NCBI GenBank assembly: GCA_030651135.1 | Contig: JAUSCS010000006.1 | Coordinates: 442,851 to 506,850 of the forward strand | Direction of reading: 5' to 3' | DNA from: Candidatus Woesearchaeota archaeon | GTDB taxonomy: Archaea; Nanobdellota; Nanobdellia; Woesearchaeales; JACPBO01 | Length of the DNA stretch: 64,000 nt | In this document: in pieces, positions 52,170 through 62,076 of the stretch | Position numbering within the stretch: the stretch's first letter is position 1 | Layout: every line of letters begins with the position of its first letter | Notes under the pieces: model-generated | The model's database searches: none | What the model saw: only the letters and a program-made list of their open reading frames with translations | What the model was told of the DNA's origin: nothing | Position numbers and translations under genes: made by a program

Positions 52170-53255
52170 TTAAAAAATATGTTTCAAAAAATACAGCAAT
52201 CTCGGCTCTCGTATTAAAATATTAAACAAAATTTTCGAAGGATATTCCCTGTCGTGTTTTTCAATTATTTTCTTGCTTTCTTTTTTATTCAATAAGCCAA
52301 CCAGCAGATTCCAGTCATTATCCGAGAATTTTTTCATGATGTTGTGCAGTTTTAAATGCAGCCACAGGTCTTTTCCGATTCTTTTTTTGCACATTGAGCC
52401 ATAATCTTCATTCTTAATGATGCAATCTGCTAAAATCCTTGCAGCATTCAATCCGTAAACAATTCCGCCGCCCGTTGTTGCTTTGACTTGCAATGCAGCA
52501 TCTCCGAGCAAAAATATATTTTCGTTTTGGATTTTTAATTTAGGTTCGTATATTGGAATCAATCCAGACTGATAGTTCATGATTTTTTTATTATTTATTT
52601 TTAATGAATTTAAAAAATTCAAAAAAACCCGGTTGATATCATCATAAGCAGCAACTCCGATTCTTGCGGTTTCTTCATTTTCAGGAACAACCCATGCATA
52701 GCTTCCGATATAAGGGTAAAATTCAACTGCATTGTCGTTCTTTAACTTGATCCTTGCCTGTTTTCCGAATAAGAATTTTCTCTCTCCAAACAATTCGGAA
52801 GATTTTGCAACAGACGAATTCGGACCATCAGCGCCAATAAGGCAATCAGTTTCTATTTTGTCAGTTTTGTTATTTTTTAAATTTTTTATTATTACTTTAT
52901 TATTTTTATAATTAACAAATCTACTATTCAAAAAAATCTTTGCGCCTTCTTTTCTGGCCATTTCAGCAATCTGCTGGTCAAAATTTGCCCTATCAAGAAT
53001 TATGTTTTTATTTTTTAATTTTAACTCTAAAAATTTTCCATTCGGAGAAAAAACCCTTGCCCTGCTTATTTTGTTCAAAATTACGTCTTTATTCAGTTTT
53101 AAAATATTGTTTATTTCATCTGTTACAATGCCGGTGCACTGCACAGGAAGGCCTATTTTTGGATGCTCTTCAAATACGCTGGCTTCTTTTCCATTCTTTG
53201 CAAGCAGATAAGCTGCATAGCATCCTGCCGGCCCTGCTCCGATAATGCTGATCAT
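52170..53255 (-). CDS. Geranylgeranyl reductase family FAD-dependent oxidoreductase
   Basis: This 361-residue flavoprotein has the FAD motif IGAGPAGCYAAYLLAKNG at 5-22, LPVQCTGIV near 37-45, the internal CLIGADGPNS and the second FAD site LLGDAALQVKATTGGGI near 270. The Q-C-T-G patch matches digeranylgeranylglycerophospholipid reductase-type enzymes that saturate archaeal lipid chains. Similar enzymes also act on dolichol, which would fit the glycan genes. It is a single gene with its promoter in the shared 53256-53384 gap. Confidence 0.85.
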   Translation of the reverse strand: MISIIGAGPAGCYAAYLLAKNGKEASVFEEHPKIGLPVQCTGIVTDEINNILKLNKDVILNKISRARVFSPNGKFLELKLKNKNIILDRANFDQQIAEMARKEGAKIFLNSRFVNYKNNKVIIKNLKNNKTDKIETDCLIGADGPNSSVAKSSELFGERKFLFGKQARIKLKNDNAVEFYPYIGSYAWVVPENEETARIGVAAYDDINRVFLNFLNSLKINNKKIMNYQSGLIPIYEPKLKIQNENIFLLGDAALQVKATTGGGIVYGLNAARILADCIIKNEDYGSMCKKRIGKDLWLHLKLHNIMKKFSDNDWNLLVGLLNKKESKKIIEKHDREYPSKILFNILIREPRLLYFLKHIF

Positions 53256-53332
53256 ATTGCGTAAGTTATCAGTCTGCTATTTAAATGCTTAACCCTTAAA
53301 TCTTACCCATTTTAGAATGGTGACAAAACAAA

Positions 53333-53377
53333 AGGTTTAAATATTGGCTTTAATATCTCAACTAAAATAGCGGGGGT
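53333..53377 (+). promoter_or_regulatory. Promoter and ribosome-binding site of 528-aa gene
   Basis: GGTTTAAATATTGG (53333-53346) is a TATA box; GGGGGTG at 53371-53377 lies 7 bases before ATG 53385. The same TATA plus GGGGGT arrangement precedes the S-layer-like gene at 59419. Confidence 0.5.
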
Positions 53378-53384
53378 GCGTTTA

Positions 53385-54962
53385 ATGATAACTTTAACAG
53401 AAAGAGTTGCTAGTATGCATTATGGCTATGATTCACCAGAACTTAGATCTCTTTCTTTAAATTCAAGAATCTTCCCAAGAACATATAAGTTGAATATTGA
53501 TGATCTTCAAAAACCATACAACTATTTGCCAAAAGCCAACAATCCTTATGAAGAACCCAAAAAGACAGAAATTGCTGATAAAATTCAGAAATTATATGAT
53601 TTTTACAACCCGGAGATATATAACCGCACAAATGCAACAGTTTTAAATATTATCAATCAGCAAATTTTTGATAATTCTCGTAAAAGAGTTAAATGGAGTA
53701 AAACATTGGGTTTTCTCGAATCGCAAATAAAAAAATATGCAGATTCTCTTGATTCCGTCAGCTTGAATTATTTAATTAACCTTCATAATATGCTTTCTCC
53801 GCATGTGAATAAATGTATAGAAAAATACAAGAAAATAGAAGATGCAAAATCTGCGAGAGATTACCTGACAAAATCTGCCTCTGAATTAGAAAAAAGGCAC
53901 AAAGTTGTTTCTTATAATGAAGCCCATGATGATTTAGAAGAAAAAATGGAAGTTACTACGGCAACACAAAAATCATTTGTTTGTAATAGAACCGGGGGGT
54001 CGCCAAAATCAGCTTTTTTCAAGACTCTGGGTGCAATAACATTGGCTGCTTATGTAGCAGTTTCTTCCTTAGGATGGTGGAACTCTGCAAAAGAAGCAAA
54101 AGCATCTAAAAACAAAGCTGAAGGTCTTGAGACAGCACTTGCTGGAGTTTTACAAGAATATGATGGTGTTAAAAATAAAGTTTCCCAAATGGAAATAAAA
54201 GTTAATGAAATTGAAAGTAGAAATTCTCAGCTTCAGTTAGAATTAGACGATCTCGATAAAAAATACAATGAAGAAAAAGCTGCTCAAGAACAAGCAATAG
54301 AACAAAAAGCCCCAGAAACACTGCCTAAAATACCGACACAATCATCCGTTCCAAATACAAATTTTACATTCGGCCATAAAACAGAAGATGCTTTAAAACT
54401 TTATTCTCCGAAGGAGAGATATGCGCTGGAGAGAATTGCTACAGCAATGGATTACAAAGACATAGGCAAAGCAGTAAGATCGATGAAATTGGCAGAGAAA
54501 GCTGTCAAAAAATCTGGAAATCCAAATTTAATAAGCTTTTATGATGGATATTTGGAAATATTACTGCAGTCAGAGCAGGAAGTAAGAGAACAAAAGCCGA
54601 TGTCTGATGATGAAAAATATGGTCTGCTTTTCAGGACAATTCAGCCAATACAAACATCAGAAACAAAACCATTGGAAACAATGGTGACAGAAGCTAAACA
54701 AGAAGAAAAATGTAAAAAAACATTCTTACAGAAAGTAGGGGATGCTATTTGGAAATACACACCACTATCTTTAGTAAGCATTCCAGAATGGAAAAGACAC
54801 CCGATTATACAAACCATAAAAGCGGGTACAGTAGTTGGCGGGTATTATTTGCTTGAAGGTGCAGGTGATGGCGTGGCAGCCGGGGTTGCAAGTGGTGGCG
54901 GCGAAGGCGTCGGCGGTGGAGGCGGAGGAAAAGTCATTTCAACTGTTTTAAATTTGAATTAG
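53385..54962 (+). CDS. Coiled-coil membrane protein with Gly-rich tail, unknown
   Basis: The protein has about 525 residues from MITLTERVASMHYG, a start preferred over the upstream GTG because GGGGGTG is then a ribosome-binding site. A helical cytoplasmic domain (~1-205) is followed by one membrane helix (FFKTLGAITLAAYVAVSSLG, ~215-234), a coiled coil (~240-305, with ALAGVLQEYDGVKNKV), a Pro/Gln linker, a helical domain and a Gly-rich end (SGGGEGVGGGGGGK). It may anchor or organise the surface proteins encoded next. I know no family. Confidence 0.6.
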   Translation: MITLTERVASMHYGYDSPELRSLSLNSRIFPRTYKLNIDDLQKPYNYLPKANNPYEEPKKTEIADKIQKLYDFYNPEIYNRTNATVLNIINQQIFDNSRKRVKWSKTLGFLESQIKKYADSLDSVSLNYLINLHNMLSPHVNKCIEKYKKIEDAKSARDYLTKSASELEKRHKVVSYNEAHDDLEEKMEVTTATQKSFVCNRTGGSPKSAFFKTLGAITLAAYVAVSSLGWWNSAKEAKASKNKAEGLETALAGVLQEYDGVKNKVSQMEIKVNEIESRNSQLQLELDDLDKKYNEEKAAQEQAIEQKAPETLPKIPTQSSVPNTNFTFGHKTEDALKLYSPKERYALERIATAMDYKDIGKAVRSMKLAEKAVKKSGNPNLISFYDGYLEILLQSEQEVREQKPMSDDEKYGLLFRTIQPIQTSETKPLETMVTEAKQEEKCKKTFLQKVGDAIWKYTPLSLVSIPEWKRHPIIQTIKAGTVVGGYYLLEGAGDGVAAGVASGGGEGVGGGGGGKVISTVLNLN

Positions 54963-54990
54963 AGCTATATAAATAAAAAACGGGGTTAAG

Positions 54991-57900
54991 ATGGATAAAA
55001 GAAGGGTGAGTTTGTTCATTGCATTTTTATTGGTTGTTTTTTTATCAACTTCTGTAGCTGCAACAAGATACGTAAATTATAATCTTAAAGAAGGCACAAT
55101 ATCAAGCTCAGGCGTATTTACAGCGACAAGCAATCCATTAACAAACGTCAATGCAATCGGCTTTGTATGCGCAGATTCTAGCTGCAGCAGCACCAGCGGC
55201 ACTTTATGGAGCGGACAGGTGCAGAATTCCGGAACCAGCGACAGCATGCAGTTAACTTACCCGACCACACTTCAATCAACCTATGGCTATGGCATATATT
55301 ATTACAAGCCCGGCTACATAACTTGGGAAAACAAGGCAGACTGGTGGGGAACCACTAGCAGCGATCCTCAAGGCCCATACACGAGATATCTATCGAAAAA
55401 GCAGGACTGTTATTCTCCAATTGACACATTCAGCGTAACCAATGATGCCCAGGCAAACATACCTTTAGTTATTAATGTCAGCGCAAGCCTGGATGCAACA
55501 ACATACGCAGCAATCCATAATGCAGGCCCTCTGGAGTATACCCCTCCATCTCTATTAAACGATTATTATTCTGTTGCAACAAGAGTAATATTGACAATAT
55601 ATGATTCAGCAGGAAGCATAGTCAACCAACAGACGCAGGATATTCTAATCCCATTCAGCGGCTCGCAAAGAGTTCAATTCACATGGACACCCACAATATC
55701 AGGGGAGTATACCGCAACAGCTGCAACAACAGTTACAGACGCCAAATGCAGCTCATCAATAGAGCAATCCTCATCAAAAGAATTTACAGTCATTCCAGAG
55801 CAGCCAAGAAACATGTGCTACACCATATTAAATAATTTGGCAACATCTGACCAATTTCCTACAGACGGCGAAACAATAGCAATAACAGCAACAAAGATAA
55901 GTAATTATGCCGATAATAATTATGCCCTGATACCGGTTCAGGCAAATTTTGACCTGAAAATAACAAGGGTTGCAGATGGGCAGGTTGTAAAGCAGGAATC
56001 CAAGGCAATACTTGCAAACCAGAATAATTATGATCCTCTGTTGTTTTCATTCACATGGCCAATTACTTCAGGAAAAGGCAATTATAACATAACAATAAAG
56101 GGAATTGCAAGCAGTTCTTATTGCAATGGGCTTCAAAATCTTCAGGATGCAGCAAGTGAAATAATTTATGTCAATGCAAAGCCGAATGAAGCTCCAACAA
56201 TAGCAGGCCTTCCAGACGTATCTTTCAACGAGGATTCAACTCCGGTAGCAAATCTTATTGACTTATGGCAGTATGCATCTGATCCTGAAACAAGCGCCTC
56301 TCAACTTACATATGCAATAACATCACAATCAACTCCTTCCTTGGTGAATTGCTCTGTGGCAAGCAACAGATATATCAACTGCGGCAGACCAGCATCACAC
56401 AAATACGGAACATCCTCAATCACAGTCGAAGTATCAGACAGCCAGTATTCTGACAGGGACACATTTATTGCGAATGTTCTTTCAATCAATGATGCTCCAA
56501 CTATTGACTATTTAACAGCATCTCCAACTTTGCTTAAAGGAGGCAACACGGTTACATTAACTCCTGTAAATCCAAATGACCTTGAGCAGAGCCAGCTTTA
56601 TTTTTACTGCAGTGAATTAACAAACGAGCCGACAGCAACATCAAATATCTGCAATGAGGGATCAGCTTATACTTATCCGTATTCAGCAATGAAATGCACA
56701 TATGCAGCTGCAGCAGATACAGCAGCGCACAAGTCATATTGCAGGGTTTATGACGGAACATCATATTCACAGGCTTTGCAGGCAGCTTATACAACGGACA
56801 GCACCCCGCCAGTAATCAGCCCGACAACAACCGCTTTAACAAACGACAACACACCGACAATAACAATAAATGGAGATGGCACTCAGACAAGCTGCTCTGC
56901 AGCAGGAGCTTCTGTAACATGGAGCTGCACAACCTTAGCTTGCAATCCAACATCGGCAATAGCTGACGGAAATCGTACAGCTACAGTCAGCTGCCAGGAT
57001 GCACTAGCAAACACAGCATCTGCTTCTGTAGCATTCACAATAGACACAAATGCGCCAATAACAACTGACAATGCTCCTTCAACTTGGCAAAATTCAGATG
57101 TAACAGTAACATTAACTGCAACAGATGCAGGATCAGGAGTTGCAAACACATATTACTGCGCTGATCAGACAAACTTGTGCACACCAGCAACTTCAGGAAC
57201 ATCTGCAACAATAACAGCAGAAGGAACAAATTATTTAAGATATTATTCGATAGATGATGTTGGCAATACAGAAGCAATAAAATCTGCAGCTGTGATGATC
57301 GACAAAACAGAACCTGCAATAACTCCAACAACTGCTGCCCTTACAAATGACAATACTCCAACAATAACAATAAATGGAGATGGAACGCAGACAAGCTGCT
57401 CTGCAGCAGGAGCATCTGTAACATGGAGCTGCGATACATTAACTTGCAGTCCAACATCAGCAATATCTGACGGAACTTATAGCGTTGATGTAAGCTGCCA
57501 GGACATTGCAGGAAATGCAGCAAGCGGTTCTGTTGCTTTCACAATAGACACTCAAGTTCCAATTTTGTCAAACGGCCAGCCAACAGGAACAATAACAACA
57601 AATACTCCTGTTCTGAATTTCACTTCGAATGAAAATGCAGCATGCAGAGGTACAATTGATCTGGATGAAGCATACTCGGACATGGATTTTGCATTTTCAG
57701 GAACAGCAGCAATTCACACTTATTTGACAAATGTTTTATCAGATGCAATGCACGCAGTTTATGCGCGCTGCCAGGATCTTGCAGGAAACATAATGGCAAC
57801 AAGCTATTCATGGAGCTTCATTATAAATGCAACGCCTGTTGCAAATGCTAATGGCCCATATGCGGGATTTGAAGGAAGCCCTGTAGCATTCACAGGATTG

Positions 57901-59301
57901 GCATCTGGAGGAGCTCCTCCATACACATTTGAATGGGATCTGAATAATGACGGAAGCTATGAAACACCAGGCCAGAATCCAAGTTTTACGTGGGCTGATG
58001 ATTACTCAAGCACAATTGTTTTAAGAGTTACAGATGCAGAAAACCATAGCACAACAAATCAATCCAGCGTAACAATCAGCAATGTTGCTCCTACTGCAAA
58101 TGCTAATGGCCCTTACTCCTGCAATGTTTCACAGTCTATCGCATTAAGCGGAACAGCAACAGATCCGGGAACAGACACACTAACTTATGACTGGGACTTG
58201 AATGATGATGCAGCATTTGAAACAGCAGCTCAGCAGAATCCTGCATATAACTGCACAGCAAACGGCACATTCAATGTCAATTTAAGAGTTACAGATGATA
58301 ATGGCGGCATTGGATATGCAAGCGCAACAATAACTGCATCATCAACTCCGGCGCCAAACAATGCTCCAACTGCAACAGTCCTTTCGCCTAATGGCGGCGA
58401 AGTATGGAGCGGAACAAGAAGCATAGCATGGAATGCAACTGATCCGGATGGCGACGCATTAACAATAACAATTCAATACAGCTATGACAGCATACCGTGG
58501 ACAAATATTACAACAACTATTCCGAATTCAGGCATTTATGCATGGGATACAACAGCAGTCCCGGATGCAGCAACTTATCTTATTAGAATAATAGCATCAG
58601 ACAGCAGCCTGACAGGAGAAGATGTGTCAAATGCAATATTTCAGATCGACAATGTTTTTGCTCCGGACATAGAAGTTTTATATCCTAATGGCGGGGAAAC
58701 ACTAAGCGGAACTGCGAACATAAGATGGATTGCAACAGACGGCGGAGCAAATTTATCTATAGACTTGTATTACAGCCAGAACAACATAACATGGACAGCA
58801 ATAGCGATTAACCAGCCCAACACAGGACTTTATTCTTGGTATACACCTTCTGTGCTTGATGGAAATTATTTGATAAAAGCAGTGGCATCTGAAGGAAATA
58901 CATCCGATGAAGACATATCAAACACTTATTTTGCAATAGACAACATTCCTGTAGCGCCTTCTCCTGTTCCAGCAGCTCAAAAGCCCGAGGACAAGCTGTA
59001 TGTAAGCAAGATAACATTTGAAAATGATTATAGCTTGTCACCTTATGACGACCTTGCAGCAACAGTTACAATAAAGAATACGGGCGATACAAAGCTCGAG
59101 GATAATACAATAACACTTACAGTGCCTGACTTGGGCCTTAGAAAGAGAATCGGCCCATTTGATTTGAGCAAAGGCGAATCAGCAACAAGAAAGCTTTCGC
59201 TCAACTTGGAAGGCGCAGCTCCAGGAACATATTATGCCAGGATTGTTGTAAGCAATGACAAAGTGACAAGGATAAAGCATAGGGATATAGTCATACGATA
59301 A
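54991..59301 (+). CDS. Giant secreted surface protein with PKD and Ig-like repeats
   Basis: This is a 1436-residue protein. After a signal peptide (~1-24) comes a beta domain with several Cys, then Ig/cadherin-like modules. Two nearly identical modules of about 83 residues (56818 and 57318; both with NDNTPTITINGDGTQTSCSA) follow, then two PKD domains (ANANGPY, WDLNNDGSYET / WDLNDDAAFET) near 58 kb. Next come two modules starting PNGGE-x-x-SG, and a CARDB-like C-terminal domain. No membrane anchor is visible. Many N-x-S/T sites fit glycosylation by the local STT3. It may be an S-layer-associated adhesin. Confidence 0.8.
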   Translation: MDKRRVSLFIAFLLVVFLSTSVAATRYVNYNLKEGTISSSGVFTATSNPLTNVNAIGFVCADSSCSSTSGTLWSGQVQNSGTSDSMQLTYPTTLQSTYGYGIYYYKPGYITWENKADWWGTTSSDPQGPYTRYLSKKQDCYSPIDTFSVTNDAQANIPLVINVSASLDATTYAAIHNAGPLEYTPPSLLNDYYSVATRVILTIYDSAGSIVNQQTQDILIPFSGSQRVQFTWTPTISGEYTATAATTVTDAKCSSSIEQSSSKEFTVIPEQPRNMCYTILNNLATSDQFPTDGETIAITATKISNYADNNYALIPVQANFDLKITRVADGQVVKQESKAILANQNNYDPLLFSFTWPITSGKGNYNITIKGIASSSYCNGLQNLQDAASEIIYVNAKPNEAPTIAGLPDVSFNEDSTPVANLIDLWQYASDPETSASQLTYAITSQSTPSLVNCSVASNRYINCGRPASHKYGTSSITVEVSDSQYSDRDTFIANVLSINDAPTIDYLTASPTLLKGGNTVTLTPVNPNDLEQSQLYFYCSELTNEPTATSNICNEGSAYTYPYSAMKCTYAAAADTAAHKSYCRVYDGTSYSQALQAAYTTDSTPPVISPTTTALTNDNTPTITINGDGTQTSCSAAGASVTWSCTTLACNPTSAIADGNRTATVSCQDALANTASASVAFTIDTNAPITTDNAPSTWQNSDVTVTLTATDAGSGVANTYYCADQTNLCTPATSGTSATITAEGTNYLRYYSIDDVGNTEAIKSAAVMIDKTEPAITPTTAALTNDNTPTITINGDGTQTSCSAAGASVTWSCDTLTCSPTSAISDGTYSVDVSCQDIAGNAASGSVAFTIDTQVPILSNGQPTGTITTNTPVLNFTSNENAACRGTIDLDEAYSDMDFAFSGTAAIHTYLTNVLSDAMHAVYARCQDLAGNIMATSYSWSFIINATPVANANGPYAGFEGSPVAFTGLASGGAPPYTFEWDLNNDGSYETPGQNPSFTWADDYSSTIVLRVTDAENHSTTNQSSVTISNVAPTANANGPYSCNVSQSIALSGTATDPGTDTLTYDWDLNDDAAFETAAQQNPAYNCTANGTFNVNLRVTDDNGGIGYASATITASSTPAPNNAPTATVLSPNGGEVWSGTRSIAWNATDPDGDALTITIQYSYDSIPWTNITTTIPNSGIYAWDTTAVPDAATYLIRIIASDSSLTGEDVSNAIFQIDNVFAPDIEVLYPNGGETLSGTANIRWIATDGGANLSIDLYYSQNNITWTAIAINQPNTGLYSWYTPSVLDGNYLIKAVASEGNTSDEDISNTYFAIDNIPVAPSPVPAAQKPEDKLYVSKITFENDYSLSPYDDLAATVTIKNTGDTKLEDNTITLTVPDLGLRKRIGPFDLSKGESATRKLSLNLEGAAPGTYYARIVVSNDKVTRIKHRDIVIR
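56818..57567 (+). repeat. Two tandem-type copies of an 83-aa module in the surface protein gene
   Basis: Segments 56818-57058 and 57318-57558 encode the same module, from N-D-N-T-P-T-I-T-I-N-G to V-A-F-T-I-D-T. Long stretches are nearly identical at the nucleotide level (the GGAGATGG..CAGACAAGCTGC part and ACATGGAGCTGC). About 250 bases of another module separate them. Recent duplication or gene conversion is likely. Confidence 0.7.
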
Positions 59302-59334
59302 AGCGGGTATTTATTGTAACCACTCCAAAATAGA

Positions 59335-59412
59335 AAAGTTTAAATATGAGTGGTGATTACAAAGGGAAAGAGGTAAAACCTCTTTCAAATTTAGAAATTA
59401 AATCGGGGGTAA
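59335..59412 (+). promoter_or_regulatory. Strong promoter and ribosome-binding site of S-layer-like gene
   Basis: AAAGTTTAAATATGAG at about 59335-59350 is a TATA box, with a leader of some 45 bases and GGGGGTAAG at 59404-59412 before ATG 59419. A long leader with a strong ribosome site is unusual here and suggests high expression. The leader includes the near-repeat GAGGTAAAACCTCTTT, a small hairpin. Confidence 0.5.
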
Positions 59413-59418
59413 GAAAAA

Positions 59419-60687
59419 ATGAACGCAAAAATTTTAGGGATATTAGCAGTTTTTCTCGTAGGTGTTTTGGCCTTCACAGGCATAGCAGCAGCAATTCCAA
59501 CAGTAAGCGAAGTTAAGATTGATGGCAATGTTGTTCCGCCAAGCGCTGCTGAAACAATAGAAGTTGAAAGAGGCAATGATTTTAGCGTGCAGGTAAAACT
59601 GACAGCATCTGCAAATGAAAGCAATGTTGAAGTTTCTGCGTACATTGTTGGTTATGAGTATAGCGATTACGAGCGTGTTTCCGATACATCACACTTATTC
59701 GACATGACATCAGGCGATACAGTCTATAAAAAATTAACATTGAAGTTGCCTGATAATTTGGGAAAAGATTATTATGATATGAGAGTGAGTGTTGCAGGAA
59801 GAACAGGCACAGCTTTTGAGGGCTTGTACAGGCTGCATGTAAAAGATGCAAGGCACTCAATTACAATAAGAGATTTGATTTTAACCCCTTCAACTGAAGT
59901 TACAGCAGGAAGATTATTGACAGCAAAAGTAAGAGTCAAGAATGTCGGGGAAAATACTGAAACTGATGTGAATATCAAAGTTGAAATTCCGTCATTAAGC
60001 GTTTCTGGAAATGATTACATTGATGAAGTTGAAAAAGATGAATCTGAAACATCAGAGGAAATCGAGATCAGGATCCCTGAATGCGCAGCATCAGGAACTT
60101 ATACAGTAAAGGCAACAGCAGCATATGACGATGGCTATGAAAAAGTAAGCGAAGAGAAGCAGATTAAAGTATCAGCAAGCCCGTTATGCTCAACAGCATC
60201 AACAGCTGTTGAAGGCCAGACACTTGTTTCGTTCTCCATGACAGCGCAGGAAGTTGAAAGGGGAGAAAGCGTGCTTTATCCGATAACAATCACAAATGCA
60301 GGAAATGCAGCAAAGACATATGTTGTCAGCGTAGATGGCTTAACTGGATGGGCAACATCAGCAATCAAGGATTCGAATGTTGTTGTGCTGCAGTCAGGAG
60401 AAGCAAAGACAGTATATGCGCAGATCACAGCAGATGATGATGCAAAAGCAGAGGAGCATACAGCTGTTTTAAAAGTAAGCTCAGGCTCAGATGTCAAGGA
60501 AACATCTATTAAGGCAACAGTAAAAGCAGTTTCAGCAAGCGGCTTTGAAAAGCTGAAGGAAGGCCTTAAGATCGGATTGATAGCTCTTGTTGTGATACTG
60601 GTCATAATCGGCGCAATAGTGATCTTCACAAAATCGAGAAGGAAAGACGAAGGCAGTGAAGAAGAAGCAACACAGACATATTATTAA
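59419..60687 (+). CDS. Probable S-layer protein, C-terminally anchored
   Basis: This is a 422-residue protein. The signal peptide (residues 1-26) is followed by three beta-sandwich (CARDB/NEW3-like) domains, typically starting ITIRDLILTPSTEVTAGRLL and SMTAQEVERGESVLYPITI. A membrane helix (LIALVVILVIIGAIVIF, ~388-404) and a charged tail (SRRKDEGSEEE) end it. Size, acidic composition and strong expression signals suit a main S-layer subunit; that is inference. Its cysteines are few (EC in the middle, PLCS). A T-rich terminator follows. Confidence 0.72.
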   Translation: MNAKILGILAVFLVGVLAFTGIAAAIPTVSEVKIDGNVVPPSAAETIEVERGNDFSVQVKLTASANESNVEVSAYIVGYEYSDYERVSDTSHLFDMTSGDTVYKKLTLKLPDNLGKDYYDMRVSVAGRTGTAFEGLYRLHVKDARHSITIRDLILTPSTEVTAGRLLTAKVRVKNVGENTETDVNIKVEIPSLSVSGNDYIDEVEKDESETSEEIEIRIPECAASGTYTVKATAAYDDGYEKVSEEKQIKVSASPLCSTASTAVEGQTLVSFSMTAQEVERGESVLYPITITNAGNAAKTYVVSVDGLTGWATSAIKDSNVVVLQSGEAKTVYAQITADDDAKAEEHTAVLKVSSGSDVKETSIKATVKAVSASGFEKLKEGLKIGLIALVVILVIIGAIVIFTKSRRKDEGSEEEATQTYY

Positions 60688-60718
60688 TTTTTTATTTTTT
60701 ATAATTTCTTTTTTTATT
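60686..60718 (+). terminator. Oligo-T terminator after S-layer-like gene
   Basis: Three T-runs (TTTTTTATTTTTTATAATTTCTTTTTTTATTG, in parts) begin right at the stop codon. This is the archaeal intrinsic terminator form, without a stem-loop. Confidence 0.55.
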
Positions 60719-60738
60719 GTTTACTAAAATGATTGAAG

Positions 60739-62076
60739 ATGCAGAAACAAATATTGCAAAATAAGGCATTTCTTTTTTCAATAATCTTCTTATTCTTTTT
60801 ATCATTGATTTCAGCAGTAAAAGCATTGCCTGATATTTCTGCTTATTCGCAGGCCAGCCTGGATCTCTGCGCATGCAGCAATTACACAAACACAGTGTAT
60901 ATTACAAATCCGGATGTGATAACAAAAAGCATATCGATAAAGGCATCCAATTCAGCTTCAGGCTTTGTTAAGCTTCCATTGAAGCTGTTTGATCTTTACC
61001 CGGGAGAAACAAGAGCAGTAACAGAAAGAATAAGCATACCATGCGGGTTTGTCGGCGAATATGTGCTGGACACAAGAATAAAGGATGGCTTTTCAACAAA
61101 AACAGTGAGGCAGAAGATAAGGGTTCAGGATTGTTATGCAGTCAAGGTTGAAATAGAGAAAGAACATGATGAAATCTGCTATGAGCAGAAAAATTATGCA
61201 GTTAAAATAAAAAATAAGGGAACAGCAGCGCAAACAATCAATCTGTCTTTAAAGAGAGATAATGCAAAGCTTGACAAAAGCTCAATAATGCTGGACCCTG
61301 GGCAAGAAGCAACCGCAATACTTACAATCGACCCGTTTAATGCAGCAGAAAGAAGTTATACTGTTAAAGTAAAAACAAAGGTTTCTGAATCAACTATAAC
61401 TTTAAATGTAAAGGCGATTTCAAACAACGAATGCTATGAGCTTGGATTTTCTGCTCCAGACATTAAAACAGATCATTCTCAAAAAACAATAAGAGTAAAG
61501 TTTGAGAATAACGGTATTAAAGAAGGAAATTATGCGCTAAGCGCGGAGCCTGATTGGCTATTTCTTGACGAAACCAGTTTTAAGCTTGCTCCAAAGCAAG
61601 TCAAGGAAATAACCCTTGCAGCAAACCCTTTAGGCATCAGCCAGGGATTTTATGAAGGAAAAATAACTGCTGATGAGATCAATTCTGGCGAAGTGTACGA
61701 AAAGCCATTTGCAATAACAATAAAGGAAAAAGATCAGACCTGGAATAAAATCAAAGATGGCATGATTGTTTTTCGGGTTTTTATTGAAGATCATTGGCTT
61801 GGAATATTGATTGGTCTTGTTATTCTGTTTTTCTTGTATCTTTTAATCAAAAAAACAGCAACCAGAATACAAAAGGCAGTTAAAAAGCGTAGAAGAATAA
61901 AAAGAGCTGAAGAATTTAAGACAATAAGAATAAATCACAAGGAAGAAAAAACAATAAGAAAAACAGGAGATAAAAAAGTTAAAGAAGAAAAAACCATTAA
62001 AAAAGTATTTCTCACAATATTGACGATTTTGATTGTCGGGGCAATATATTTCGTTTTCTATTTTTTCAGGATTTAA
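60739..62076 (+). CDS. Secreted beta-sandwich membrane protein related to the S-layer-like protein
   Basis: The protein has about 445 residues from MQKQILQNKAFLF; a TTG two codons earlier is an alternative. A signal peptide (to ~30) precedes Ig-like domains with Cys (LDLCACSNYTNTVYITNPD, QDCYAVKV, DEICYEQKNYAV, NNECYELGF). A membrane helix (~350-370) is followed by a very basic cytoplasmic segment and a second helix at the end. Domains with 'NPD...I.S...F..L.PG...' match NPCBM/NEW3-type sandwich domains. It lies in series with the other surface genes. Confidence 0.65.
   Translation: MQKQILQNKAFLFSIIFLFFLSLISAVKALPDISAYSQASLDLCACSNYTNTVYITNPDVITKSISIKASNSASGFVKLPLKLFDLYPGETRAVTERISIPCGFVGEYVLDTRIKDGFSTKTVRQKIRVQDCYAVKVEIEKEHDEICYEQKNYAVKIKNKGTAAQTINLSLKRDNAKLDKSSIMLDPGQEATAILTIDPFNAAERSYTVKVKTKVSESTITLNVKAISNNECYELGFSAPDIKTDHSQKTIRVKFENNGIKEGNYALSAEPDWLFLDETSFKLAPKQVKEITLAANPLGISQGFYEGKITADEINSGEVYEKPFAITIKEKDQTWNKIKDGMIVFRVFIEDHWLGILIGLVILFFLYLLIKKTATRIQKAVKKRRRIKRAEEFKTIRINHKEEKTIRKTGDKKVKEEKTIKKVFLTILTILIVGAIYFVFYFFRI

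Noticed and set aside
56883-57811. Several antisense Leu/Cys-rich ORFs across the 1436-aa surface gene
   Set aside because: They mirror the GCA/ACA/AGC codon bias of the sense strand and carry no protein signature.
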